DNA of 64,000 nt from Penelope pileata. Lineage: Eukaryota; Chordata; Aves; Galliformes; Cracidae. The number at the start of each line of letters is the position of its first letter. Position 1 is the first letter of the stretch. Shown in pieces: positions 1 through 10,774 of the stretch. The DNA lies in NCBI GenBank assembly GCA_013396635.1, contig WBMW01005104.1:949807-1013806 (forward strand), read 5' to 3'. The notes beneath the pieces were generated by a model. That model was not told the DNA's origin. It ran no database searches and saw nothing but the letters and a program-made list of their open reading frames with translations. Both the position numbers and the translations under genes were made by a program.

Positions 1-124
1 TTTTTGGTCTGTTTGTTTTCCCCCCTCTGTTGGAATATCGGGGGGGCTTCCTGTGGTTACCGCTTCACAGCTTATTGTATTTTCAGCCATTGCCCTGAAA
101 AACACGAGCTGGAAACTTTTTTCC

Positions 125-312
125 CCTCTCCTTCCCCGGACAGCCCCAGCGCACGGGTTGGGCCCTCCCCGCGGCACCTGCGGCGGCTCCGGGGGCCCCT
201 TCGCCCCTGGCTCTGCCCAAATGCAGCCCCTCCGCCCCGGGCCTGCACGCCGTGGCACTGCCCCGAGGCCGACAGGAGGGAGCAGCGATTCGAGAATCGG
301 GGTCACGGCCAC
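125..312. promoter_or_regulatory. Short CpG-rich, GC-rich block (possible CpG island edge)
   Basis: This is the only segment of the window with dense CpG. I count about 19 CpG dinucleotides between roughly 150 and 312, against near-absence in the AT-rich DNA that follows. The block has several G/C runs and no clear TATA box. In vertebrates such unmethylated CpG clusters usually mark promoters, so it may be the start or first exon of a gene lying to either side. It is shorter than a typical island, the window begins just upstream, and no open frame here resembles a known protein. It could also be an isolated GC-rich patch. The composition is directly seen; the promoter role is inferred. Confidence 0.4.
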
Positions 313-3300
313 CCATCGAAGGGATGGTGTTGGCCCTCGTGCCAATAAACAAACGGTTTGTGAGGAAAATGGCCCGGGACAGGGCCTCCAAGAGCCATCT
401 TGGTAGGTGGCAGCCACAGCGGTGTGAAGGCAACCGCTGTTGTGGGAAACTGTGCGATGTGTGGAGGCTTAGGCTCCATTGCCATCGAGGAAGAGTGGAA
501 GAGTCCAGGGATACGCACTGAACTCATCCACGTAGGCTGAGCTACAGAAGGTGCACGACCTCAGCCATATCGCGCATGGGCACAGCAGTGCCCATGTTTA
601 AAGTGTTGTCATGCTTTGTAAAGCATTTCTCAAACACCGTTCAGAACGCTTCCTGATACTTTCCTTAGAAGTTACAGGCTGAAAAAGGAGAACCAAATTT
701 GTTTACAGATTGGTTATAAACTGTGTGATGATGTCTGTATCAACATATGCCAATATTTTAGTTCTAAAACTCATCTAAAATAATTACAAGTGGTATACTC
801 GAGCATTATTTTAGGAGAAGACTGCCACTGTTAAAGAGTACGAATTTCCACTTTAAAGAAAGCAGAAGTGAGTCCTGCTTGGGAAAAGCCAAATACTTGA
901 GCCCGCAGATACCATGACTGAAAGTGCATGTAGGAATGTGGAGCAAAACCTCTTTTGCTGTGGAATGTACGGATTGTGTACAGGCTTACAGCAGAGCTAG
1001 TAATGTATTACTTGACCTATTTTTTTAAGCCAATGGAAGATTTAGGTTAACTTCATCATCCTGTGTTTTTAACCACTTTTTTCCAGCAAAGCAGCAACAT
1101 TTTCTAGAGCTACTGCGTGTCATGTTATGTATACAACAGTCCCTTTTTCTCTGAGAGAACGTCTCACCATATAGCCTGATTGTGCTTCCTGTAAAACAAT
1201 AAGTTTTTCTGTTCATTTCCATAGTAGCCTCATTAGCAAATTCTGATTTGAAAGAAATGATCTTTAATTTTTTATCTTTCTAAAAATCTTTATCTCAAAA
1301 ATGTTTCACTGTTAAGCACATGAATTGTCAAGGGGAAAGGAAATTTTCTCATTACTGCAGCAATTTAGCTGCTATTTCAATCAAGAATGTCTGTAGTAGA
1401 GACCTCTTTCATTCTTAACCTTAGGGAACATTGCGTAGACAAGAGACCTACAAAATGAGGAATCTTGAACAAGCAGCAGGAAAAACGTTCATGTGAAATA
1501 TTTAAGATACTTTTGGGTAGATAAAGTATAGGTGGCTGAGGAATCAAGTTTCTATACAATACAATCAACTGTATTTGTATCAAATAGTATAATATATGGA
1601 TTCAGCAGGTTATTTCCAACATTTAATATTCGTATCACACTCAGTTTTCCCCCTTGGTCATATTTACCTCACCTATGAGAATTCAGATAAGTTGGGAAAC
1701 AAATACTCTGCACAAGAAGAAGAAACTGTAGCATGCAGTGAAATCGGTCTCTCAAGAAGTAGCAAAGTACTGCTGTGTATTTGTTGGTTCTTCCTGTGCA
1801 GTCTTCATCCAGACTTAAGCACCCACTCACTCTCCAAGCATAAAAGATGTGCATGTACAGATGCACCTACCCATCTGCAGGCTGGGGGTGGTGCCTGTAA
1901 CTTTACTTCGTTACAGACATCACAAGAGGATTCTTTTCTTCAAGTGGAATTCTTCGCTCTAAGATCCTCTATAATGTGAGACCAGTTATGACAGGAAAAC
2001 TTAGACTGCTTTTGGATTGGTGTTGGAAGACATACACGTTATATTAGAACTCACTCCCAGAATTGCAAGCATTTAGCGTGGATCTCTCACCATAGTTTGT
2101 GAAGCATAAATTCACATTTGTTAATATCAGTAGACCGATTGTTTTTATATTTGTAAAGGTATATGATAATACACACACATAAGTACACACACTCGTTATG
2201 AATACTAACTGGAAATCTCAAAACAGAAATGCATGGTTTTGATCTACTATGAATTCTGTCAAAACCAAAACAAATTGTAATTATTACATCCTTGCAGTAC
2301 AAAAATTAATCTATGTGACTTTCAAAAGTGGTTAAATAAATTGTTGACTTACCCCCAACTTTTCCTTCAATCCCTTTGATGGTTACAATAATGCATTTAA
2401 AATGCTGAGCAAAGCTACAGTTCCAGTAACGAAACCGTACTTTGCTAAAATAAAACATACAGGTCTGTGCCATGCAGTAATAAGAAACATATTGTTTTCA
2501 AAAAGAAAATGAAAATGCCATCACATTTTTATGTTAATGCTAACCTATTTTTAAATTACATAAAGTGCTTTCAGAGCTTGGGTGAACTACAGTTGCTCTT
2601 ATTTTGCTTTCCTTTTTCCCAGCCTCTCAAAGAACTAACAGCTCTGAGACTACCTTTTTCAATCAGAATAATTAAAGCCTTGCTTTATGGCATCCAATCA
2701 TGATATGAAAGGCTTGGGACACGGTTGGAAAGCTCGCTAGCTTTACAGAAATTCATTTACAGACCAAGTCTTACTCTAAAATAGTGTGTCAGCCTTACGC
2801 AGACAACTAATGAAATTCCATCCTTGACTCAGCCTAATTCAATTCATGTAGTATGTCAGATTACCCACTCTGTGGAAGGTCCCTTCACAGAGGATTAAAT
2901 CACCTAATATTCCAGAGCTTGTGTAGGCGCACAAAATAAAAGAATCGCGATGATTCTTATTTATTCACTAATTGAATTCAAAGGAGGTTTCCCTAATTAA
3001 ATGGTAATTGTAACTTCCTCCTCTGTGTGAACAGTGTTCATACATAAATGAGCAGTAAGAAAGTGGAAAAGCCTCCCTTTCTTCAGTGGTACTGTCTAGG
3101 ACAAACTGAAATCAGCAGGAACAGTTCTGATGCTATATCAGAGGAAAAGCTGTTATGTAGTAATGATTTCTAAGGGGTGTACCATAGTGCCTACCCTGTT
3201 TTGTTCATGACAGCCACAAATCTGCAACCGTTGGAGGTGGAGTTGAGTTACACATAAAGGGAAAAGTAATATGCTGTCTGTATAGATCAAAAGTAGGTAC

Positions 3301-6291
3301 CACTTGTATCAAAAAGTTACTTTACCTGTCTACATTTAAAATTACAAAGATATTAGCATGCATATGTAATTCATATAATTTCCTACTGCGAGTTGTTTTG
3401 TGATTATGTTTTAATTACACAATTAAGTTATATTTTTACAAGTATTTCAAAGCAGGTCACTTGACTTACTTATCCTTAGCCCCTCAAGTTCTTTCTTTGC
3501 TGCACTTACTAAGAGTAGACTTCAGATCACAACTATTTGGTCTAAGAGTAAAAAGCAAGGGGCCAGATGCTAGAGTCTTTTCAATTACGAAAACGTTTAA
3601 AGACAGCTGTACCATATAAGCTCTCATGGAGGAATCATATGCTTGCAGCATCTGGCTAGTTTCGGCCATGCCTCTAGCGTACAGTATCTGTTCGGAGGCG
3701 AGAACTAGGGTTAGGCTTACTTTCCTATATCTGTGAATTTCTCATGTGTGTGTGCATTTTCAGACCATAAACAGGAACTAACACTTCGGGTCTTACATGT
3801 TCTGACAGGAAACAAACACTACTTTCAGCCTCTGTAACACCTATGTAACATGGAAGAATCAAAGTGGTGTATGCTAAGTTGGTACGACTGCTTTACGCTG
3901 ATTGTTCGTATTTTACCAGAATAAAAGACTTGTGTTCTTAGCCAGAAGAACACATCCTGTACTTGTGAATTTTCTGCAATTTCATCCCACTCACACAACG
4001 AAAAATACACTTTTGAGAATGTTGCTCTGATGAGTCACTGTCATTACTGATAGCGTGAAGGCATGTCCAGGAAACGAGTAGCCTCCAGCTACCATGTCCA
4101 GACTGCCACAAGGAAGTACCAGGAGAGCAGATGTAACAGCCAGAGTGAAAATACTGATACTACCTGAGGGTCAGTGACATTGCAAAGATAACACTTGAAA
4201 AAAATAAGCATGTAGCTGAAACCACTCTGGTTGTGTGCATACTCCTTTCAGACTTAATATTTTCCTGCTTTTCTCTTCTCTTTTCCTTGACAAAGATGTT
4301 CCTAATGTCAGCAGTAACAAATTGAGTAAGAACTGAAGGATCTTGCCCTCTCTTAGGCTCAGTGTTTAGAAGCTGCTGTCAGTACAATATTGTTTCATAG
4401 CACCATTTTTCTGGCCAGCTATCGTAAAATCTGGATAACCCTTTGTCGTGGATCTCATGATGACACAACCATGTTGTTGAAACAGTGTGTTCTAAGATAA
4501 AATGAAGAGTACGTACAAATTATACACACGGAGAACTGGCAACCAGCACCCCACTGCAAGGGAATAATATTCTACAAATGACCATTAGGAAGCAAAAAAG
4601 TAAAAAAAAAAAAAAATAAGAGAAGCTAAAGTGGTCTGTGTTTGCTCTTACAGATAGTACAGGTACTGAGCAAATTTTTTTTTTTTTAATAGATGAACAT
4701 GTTAATTACATCGTACAATTCTAATATTTTTTAATGCAAATGATTTTAAGCAGTCAGACTCAAGCAGAAGTGCTGCAATAAAGTAAACTGCATATCTCGT
4801 GTACATTTATCAAACATATTTACCTGCTCATATATTAGCTTATCAACAGGAGGACATTTAATGGGAAAACAACAGTATAAAATACAATTTATTTTAATAC
4901 ACTGAAGCTGTCGTTCTGCCTCACCACTGACTTGGAACACTTGGGCAGCTAACTCAAAGTTTTAATTTGTTTCTTTGTTTATAAGAAAACCAGCAATATT
5001 TTATTTTACAAGTAGAAAGAAAACAAAGCAAGTCCAGATTCATTTTATCTGATGTCAGTTCCAACAGAGCTGTAGTGGTGGGGTGACTGCTCTCACTGTA
5101 CTCTGGAGACGGGGAAGGACAGGTGCAGTATGGCAGCCCGAGCTCAGCGCCGGCACCATCTTGCAGGCCCTGTGCTGGCCTGGCCTCCTGCTGCCTCCCC
5201 AGGGCTGCCTGCCTTCCCCAGCTGCCCACCCCGCGTGGACATGCCGGATACCAGCACGTCTCTGAAAGGGCACACGGGCTGTTACTTCAGCCAGCTCAGT
5301 CACACCCCTCGTACCTCAGGAGAATGGGCCTTTTATTGATGAAATAATACAGTGCCAATGCTTTAAATGCCAAAGTAGCATCTCATCTTTTCTATTTGTC
5401 TGCGATATTTTTTCTGTTCTAAGTTGCTGGTTGCTTTTTTTTTTTTTTTAATGTAAGATTTGGAAGGAGAAGTAAAGGAAGGAGGCCTCAGAGGATTACT
5501 GGATTTCGAGAGTACAGACAGAAGGCCTTTGTCATATGCTTATTTTACAATGAAAAGTAAAAATATTGTATTGGAAATACACTTAATTTTCAGAAATGCA
5601 CAAAAACATAATGGAAAGGGAAAGGACATGGACGACTACCCAGCATTTCCTAATATCACTCATAAAAGCCTTCAGAAGAGTAATGACTAGGAAATTCTGA
5701 AAAAAAAAAGCCTTAGGTACATAAAAGGTAACTGGAAAATATGGTCCCAGATCTAAGGATTAAGCAGTGTCAAGAAAATTGCTGCATAGCTACCTAATGT
5801 CACAGATTTAGTGACAATAGATTACTGGTTCTGTTTATTTTCCAGTGCCTAATGGGAAAATACATTTAAATTGTGTATCCAAAAACTTAACAAACTCAAA
5901 TCACTCGGCCATATAAGCATAGGTAAGTTTCTTTTGTTTTGTATATTTTATGGGATTAGTTTATCAGAATCAAATTACAGCAATGCTTTTATAATGGATC
6001 AAATTTTGCAGAGTTTTATTTGCATACAAATAACTAGGTTTCATCAGGAAACATTAGCTTCACTAGATGTTAGATACGTAACAAATCCAGCTTTGTTGCT
6101 GTTGATCATCCTACCAATATTTCACGTGATGTAAAGCTAGCAGAGGCATAGGAGTGATTCAACTCATCATAAACGAGATAGCAACAGATATGTACACATA
6201 AGTTACATTCCTTTCACAGAAGTGGGAAAATTCTCTTGCTACTTTTTGTATGCATTTTAAAGAATTGGCTTCTCAAGATTACTCTTGCTTT
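313..6291. other. AT-rich noncoding DNA, no gene recognised
   Basis: All six frames are broken by frequent stops, and the few open frames of 60-130 codons have no recognisable domain. A GC-richer patch at about 5085-5260 breaks the AT-rich background without CpG density or a believable exon. Homopolymer runs occur at 4602-4616 (A), about 4674-4688 (T) and about 5437-5450 (T). A small hairpin at 2940-2958 is listed separately. Intergenic or intronic DNA is the simplest reading. Confidence 0.6.
2940..2958. repeat. Short inverted repeat (hairpin)
   Basis: AAGAATC at 2940-2946 is the exact reverse complement of GATTCTT at 2952-2958, with a five-base loop containing the window-rare GCGA. The flanking A- and T-rich bases extend the pairing imperfectly. 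It is within what chance would give in 64 kb, so any function is unproven. Confidence 0.35.
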
Positions 6292-6354
6292 GTGGAGCCA
6301 GGAATTGGACTCAGTGATCCTTATGAGTCCCTTCCAACTGAGGATATTCTATGG
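6292..6354 (+). mobile_element. CR1 LINE fragment, 3' end only
   Basis: About 60 bases match the terminal part of avian CR1: a 'gtggagccagg' start, a 'gactcagtgatcctta' block, 'cccttccaac', and a final ATTCTATG-type tail that is the CR1 hallmark. CR1 elements are nearly always cut short at the 5' side during target-primed reverse transcription, so a stub with only the 3' end is normal. No coding part is left. Orientation is plus because the ATTCTATG tail reads on this strand. Confidence 0.75.
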
Positions 6355-8406
6355 TAATGAAAAGGTAAGATCATGGGATACTTCCATATATAAATAGCAG
6401 ATAGTATAAACTGTTTCTATACAAATAATTCTGATTTTGAAATGATTGAATCTTTTTTTTTCCTTGTGTGATGTATAATTTTTAAAAAAGCTGATACAGA
6501 AATGTTTTCGATGGAGAAGAAAATTCATTGTGAGTTTGGATGACTTAGCACAGAAAATGTCTGGGTTACATTCTTCAGTTAAACAACATTAATTTTGCTG
6601 AGTTACAATGGCCAAAACAACTTTTTTAATGTAAAATCTTGAGTGGAAATAATTATATTTTGAAGAATTTTCAAGCACTTGGAAGTGTTGTTTCATGTTC
6701 ATTTGGACCGTCAAGCAACATTTGAAGGCCTCCAATATTATTGTAATTATTGTCCCCTGTACAATTCATGTGGGGAGACTTAATCCTATTCCTCATAAAA
6801 TACTCCAAAAAGCCTGAACATGGCGTCTGTACTCCTAAGGAGTCCTGCTCCTCGCTTCCTCCCCCGCCTGTTAGATGTATCCCCCAGGAAACAAATGGTC
6901 AAGCAGTAAGAAAAATAAATACTTGAAATGCTTTCAAGTTTTTGTCTAACCTGATGTCGTGACTCATTTTTTTAATTATTATTTTGTGTAAGCAGAATGC
7001 TCTCACACAAAATACAAGTGGATCCATGTTTTTCTGACAAACACTATTTAAAACTACTCTGTTCCCTAAAATATCTTCTTTAATGTTAATAACATGAAGA
7101 CTCTCAGTTCATCAGTTCTTCAGCACTATTGCTAATTTCCTTAATAGAAGGCTGAGTACTTGCATGATTCCTGTAAGGTATCCTCTAAAGTACATTGCAT
7201 TCTGTATCTGTAAGAATTTTTAAATGTTTTGCTGGTCAGTGGCATTGTCCACCTAGCAGAAATATGTTTGTTGAAAAATACATTTGCAAAGAAAAAAAGG
7301 TGGATGGGTGTGGTTTTTCTAGGGCAGATTTCAACTCTTGAAAACATAAACACTTCACAGTTATTTAACAAATACTTAACAGTTAAATTTGCTAGGTTGA
7401 TATTGGATACATTAATTAAATCCGTAGACATTCAGCTCTCCAAAGTCACTTTGTGTGCCAGTTATTTGTAATTTGCTACTCATGCTATCTTGACTGATGT
7501 TGCTCATATGGATGCTTTAAGAAAGATAGGAAATCATTTCGGTAAATGGTGCAACAATTCAGGCAAATTCTTGATTGTTGCTTGTTTCGAAGCAAGTACT
7601 TTCATGTGATTTTCACAGTTATTCCTTCGACTGTAAACAGATTTTATTCATTTCATTTTGATAGAACAAAAGGCAGGAACAAATTACTATTACTATCTAG
7701 TACTTGGATTTATGAGGAAAACATGTTCAACTCATGACATGAAGATATGTAATTATTTTCCATGACTCTCCAGCTTTTTCCCAGTTCCCACTTTTGCATC
7801 CAAAAAAAATTTCTAGCTATTTTTAAGTTAAATTGAAGGGTAAATTTTGTTCAGTCCATATCATGATAAAGAGGAAGTTATTCAACCTTTTTTCCTACTG
7901 TACAGCTATTCTGTTAAAGGTTCTGTTAAAAGTTTCCCTTTCTTCTTTTCCCTTCCCCTCTTCACTTAAAGTTGAAATACGAGTGAACATTTTCATCAAC
8001 ATTTTCCAATTCTGCTAGAATGCTTCCAACAGAAAGAAAATGTGTAAACTATAAGTTAAAAATAACCTATCAAATGCTTTCTCAGATTTTTAAAAATTGA
8101 TAAAAATCACTTTTGCAGAATGTTTCACCCAATTATTATGATTAATTGGCCTTTTGCTGTCTCTTCAGTGGTTAAGGGAAAAATGCAACACCACACACAA
8201 ATTGTTTGCTATACTGTAAAAAGAGCTGTGTCAATGCACAACACAAAGCATAAAAACCTTCAGTGAATTACTGTCTCATTTTACATCCCCATAATAGAGC
8301 ATCACCAATGTAAGTAAAAGATTTGCCATTGGCTTTAGTGAGTACAGACTAAAATTCTTTATTTTAGCTGTTTTTTTTACTATTTAAATTTTTCAGAAAC
8401 ACAGCA
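6355..8406. other. AT-rich noncoding DNA
   Basis: Very AT-rich sequence with stops in every frame and no recognised repeat. The open frames at 7141-7431 (minus) and 7229-7471 (plus) overlap each other and have low-complexity Lys/Asn/Ile-rich translations typical of unselected AT-rich DNA. Decayed upstream parts of the LINE fossil that starts at 8407 could lie in the last few hundred bases, but I could not see them. Confidence 0.55.
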
Positions 8407-9020
8407 ATGAGACGTAACCTTCTCCTAAAGACAGGTTCTCATTCTACAGCTATTCTCATTTTGCTAGATCTTAATGTTCTTCTTGAATGCCTGAGGGACT
8501 TTATCTTCCTGTTTGGCACAGTTCTAAATTGGCTTAAATCATATTTATCCAACAGTTACCTGCATTATATTTTCAAGGGTAATTTGTGTCCTTCTAGAGC
8601 ATTTATTTCTTGTGCTCTGTAGGGCTCCATTTTGGCCCTGTTCATATTCAGCATTCCAAAACTGCCTGTACGCAGGATTATTCATTGGCTTGATGCTGGT
8701 GTTCATTTCTATGCCGACAAGACACAGATCTATTTGTCAACCAAACCAGCAATTTCAAACTACACTGTTATCATATTGAGAAGCTGGTGACTACAAAAGC
8801 TTCTAGGAGCATCAATTTTCTTCAGTTAAAATCAAACAGAACAGAGCTGTTCATGGCTGGCTCTTGCCATCCACCCAAACCCACTTGAACTTCTAACCCA
8901 TCTTTAAAATTCAACCCGGGTTCATTGGTTAAAAACCTTCTGTGGGTTTTGATTGCAAGCTCTTCTTTCAGTATTGCAGTCAAAACATTAAGGCTTCCTA
9001 TTATTAGTCGAAAAAAACGT
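8407..9020 (+). mobile_element. Fossil LINE reverse transcriptase (L2/CR1-superfamily-like), inactive
   Basis: Read in one frame from 8407, this gives the end of a non-LTR reverse transcriptase domain. It shows an 'ILILLDL' strand, a 'GTVLNWLKSYLSN' helix, 'SCAL' then a stop (8620-8622) where families have the VPQGS turn, 'GSILALFIFSI', and 'FYADKTQIYLSTKP' at about 8707-8748. The catalytic YADD is YADK here (bases 8710-8721). The segment that should carry the first catalytic Asp (the AFDT..H region) is deleted, so the enzyme is dead. After a stop near 8788 and a frame change, about 8811-8860 reads 'NFLQLKSNRTELFMAG', matching the 'FLQLN..KTE' motif that follows the palm in L2-type elements. 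A further block near 8930-9000 resembles the 'LGV..DSSLSF..H' region. The order of motifs fits the L2-like branch better than recent CR1. The exact family cannot be fixed by eye. Confidence 0.75.
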
Positions 9021-10753
9021 GCTTTGCTTACTACTCATTCATGCTTTTATGTTCCCTAGACTAGAGTATTTTAAGGCCCAGCTTATTGATCTGTCGATGA
9101 GACCGATTATCAAATATCATCTTGCATAGCAAGTTCTGTTTCCAAGACAGTGCATTGTACAGATTAATGTATCCTTCGTATCTGCTGCTGTCTCACAGTG
9201 GCTACTAGCACACCACAAAACCTATTTAAGCAGGTTCTGCTGTTCTCCTACCAAGTTTCTCATGAATTTGACTTATGATGAAGACATACTCATCAGGGGT
9301 CTGATCCTACCAACCTAAGTTAATGGAAGCTTTGTCACCGACTCCAAATTAGATGTAAATACACATAGCCTCTACTTGTGTTCTTAAAGCTATTACACGA
9401 ATGCTGGGTGATGGGCTCATATCCTCTGATAGGAGAGCATCCTAAGCCTCTGCTTTCTGTATATTTTTCAGAAAGAGTTGGCTTTTCTAAACTTGCAGAT
9501 TCAGAAGCCCTTTTCAGCCCCTGGATCCAGGTATTTGTGCACTCTGTCTATATCCTGTATATTGAAATGAAACTTAGGTGTATAGATTATTTCTTTGCAG
9601 GCTCTGGTTTTCTTCTGAAGGAAACCCACATATGCAACCCAACAGGGCCTTTCATCAGGGTAATCAGAGCACCAGGACCAACAGAGGCAGTTTATCTGTG
9701 GTATGAATATGCCACAAACTGCATCAGATTTGTGTTGTTGTATTCTGATGACTTCTGGCTTGTGAAGGTGTTTTGGCTGTCAGCTACCAAGAATTAAGAA
9801 GCCATTTCATTCTTTTTTTTTTTTTGGTAGTCATTTGTAGGAATCTGAACTAAACACTCTCTACTATTCACTGATAAATCAAAATAAAGCCAAAACAACC
9901 AGCCACAGAGACCACTGCAGCAAACTACCAACAGTATGCTAGCAGCCTATTTTCTCAGGCAGTCGTACTCAAAGAAGAGCCTTACTTCTTGAATGGTGCC
10001 ACTGAAGCCAGTGAAAATTCTCCATAAGAAAACATACCACAGCCTAAGTCAGACGTGGTTGTATGACAGAGTTGCTAGCCCACCTTACTAGCCTTCTTGA
10101 TGGCATGCATTTCTGCTGAAAGTTGACTGCTGTTTCTTGTAGTCACTGAGGTTTGTGCACTCAAATACATTTGCTCTGAAGAGGGATCTAGCTCTAGCAC
10201 TAACGCGTTTGGTGATTTAGTTTTACAACTAATATTTTATCACTTTTTTAAATGAAAATTTTAAGAGTTCTGTCCCCAGGATTTGGCTTTTAAATGGCCA
10301 GAAAAATAAACCTACCAAAATAGTGTTATTAGAACATTTCCTGAGAACACAGAAATTTGGAGGTGAGTAATGGGGAAGGAAAGGATTTATGACAGCCACT
10401 GAAAATGAAGATCATTTTCTCCTTCATTCAGAACAGACTGCAAAACTTACTCGTTTATAGGAAGTCCTTAAAAGGGCAAGGTTTGCTGCACAAAGCAGTG
10501 CTCTTTTCTAAAAGGCCAACTGTAGAACCTCTAAAGTTGTAGCTAAGAATATGGTCCTACAGGGATTGTACTGAAGATTAAAATACTTTGGCTCTAGTGA
10601 CTGCTGTAATGAGAATACATATAGAGATAAACTGACAGAGCTGAGAAGTATTTAATTTAGATGACAACCTACAAAAATTAATGTGAAAGTGAGAATTGCT
10701 TAGAGGTAATAGACTGAAGGTACAAGATCCATTTTTTCAAGTGTTAACCTCAT
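9021..10753. other. Noncoding DNA downstream of the LINE fossil
   Basis: The first few hundred bases may still be eroded LINE 3' sequence, but nothing is recognisable. The 139-codon plus-strand open frame at 9378-9797 has a plausible length, but it shows no domain and no splice or promoter context, and its composition is ordinary for AT-rich DNA. I do not call it a gene. Confidence 0.5.
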
Positions 10754-10774
10754 ATTACAGTGTGACACTGTAAT
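10754..10774. repeat. Perfect 21-bp palindrome with single central base
   Basis: ATTACAGTGT at 10754-10763 is followed by one G and then ACACTGTAAT at 10765-10774, an exact reverse complement. The core AGTGTGACACT is loosely like paired half-sites for dimeric DNA-binding proteins, and TAAT ends are found in homeodomain sites. Whether anything binds here is speculation. A perfect 10+10 match with a one-base centre is uncommon by chance in 64 kb. Confidence 0.55.

Noticed and set aside
9378..9797. A 139-codon plus-strand frame just downstream of the LINE fossil
   Set aside because: No reverse transcriptase or endonuclease motif continues into it, and it has no independent coding evidence.
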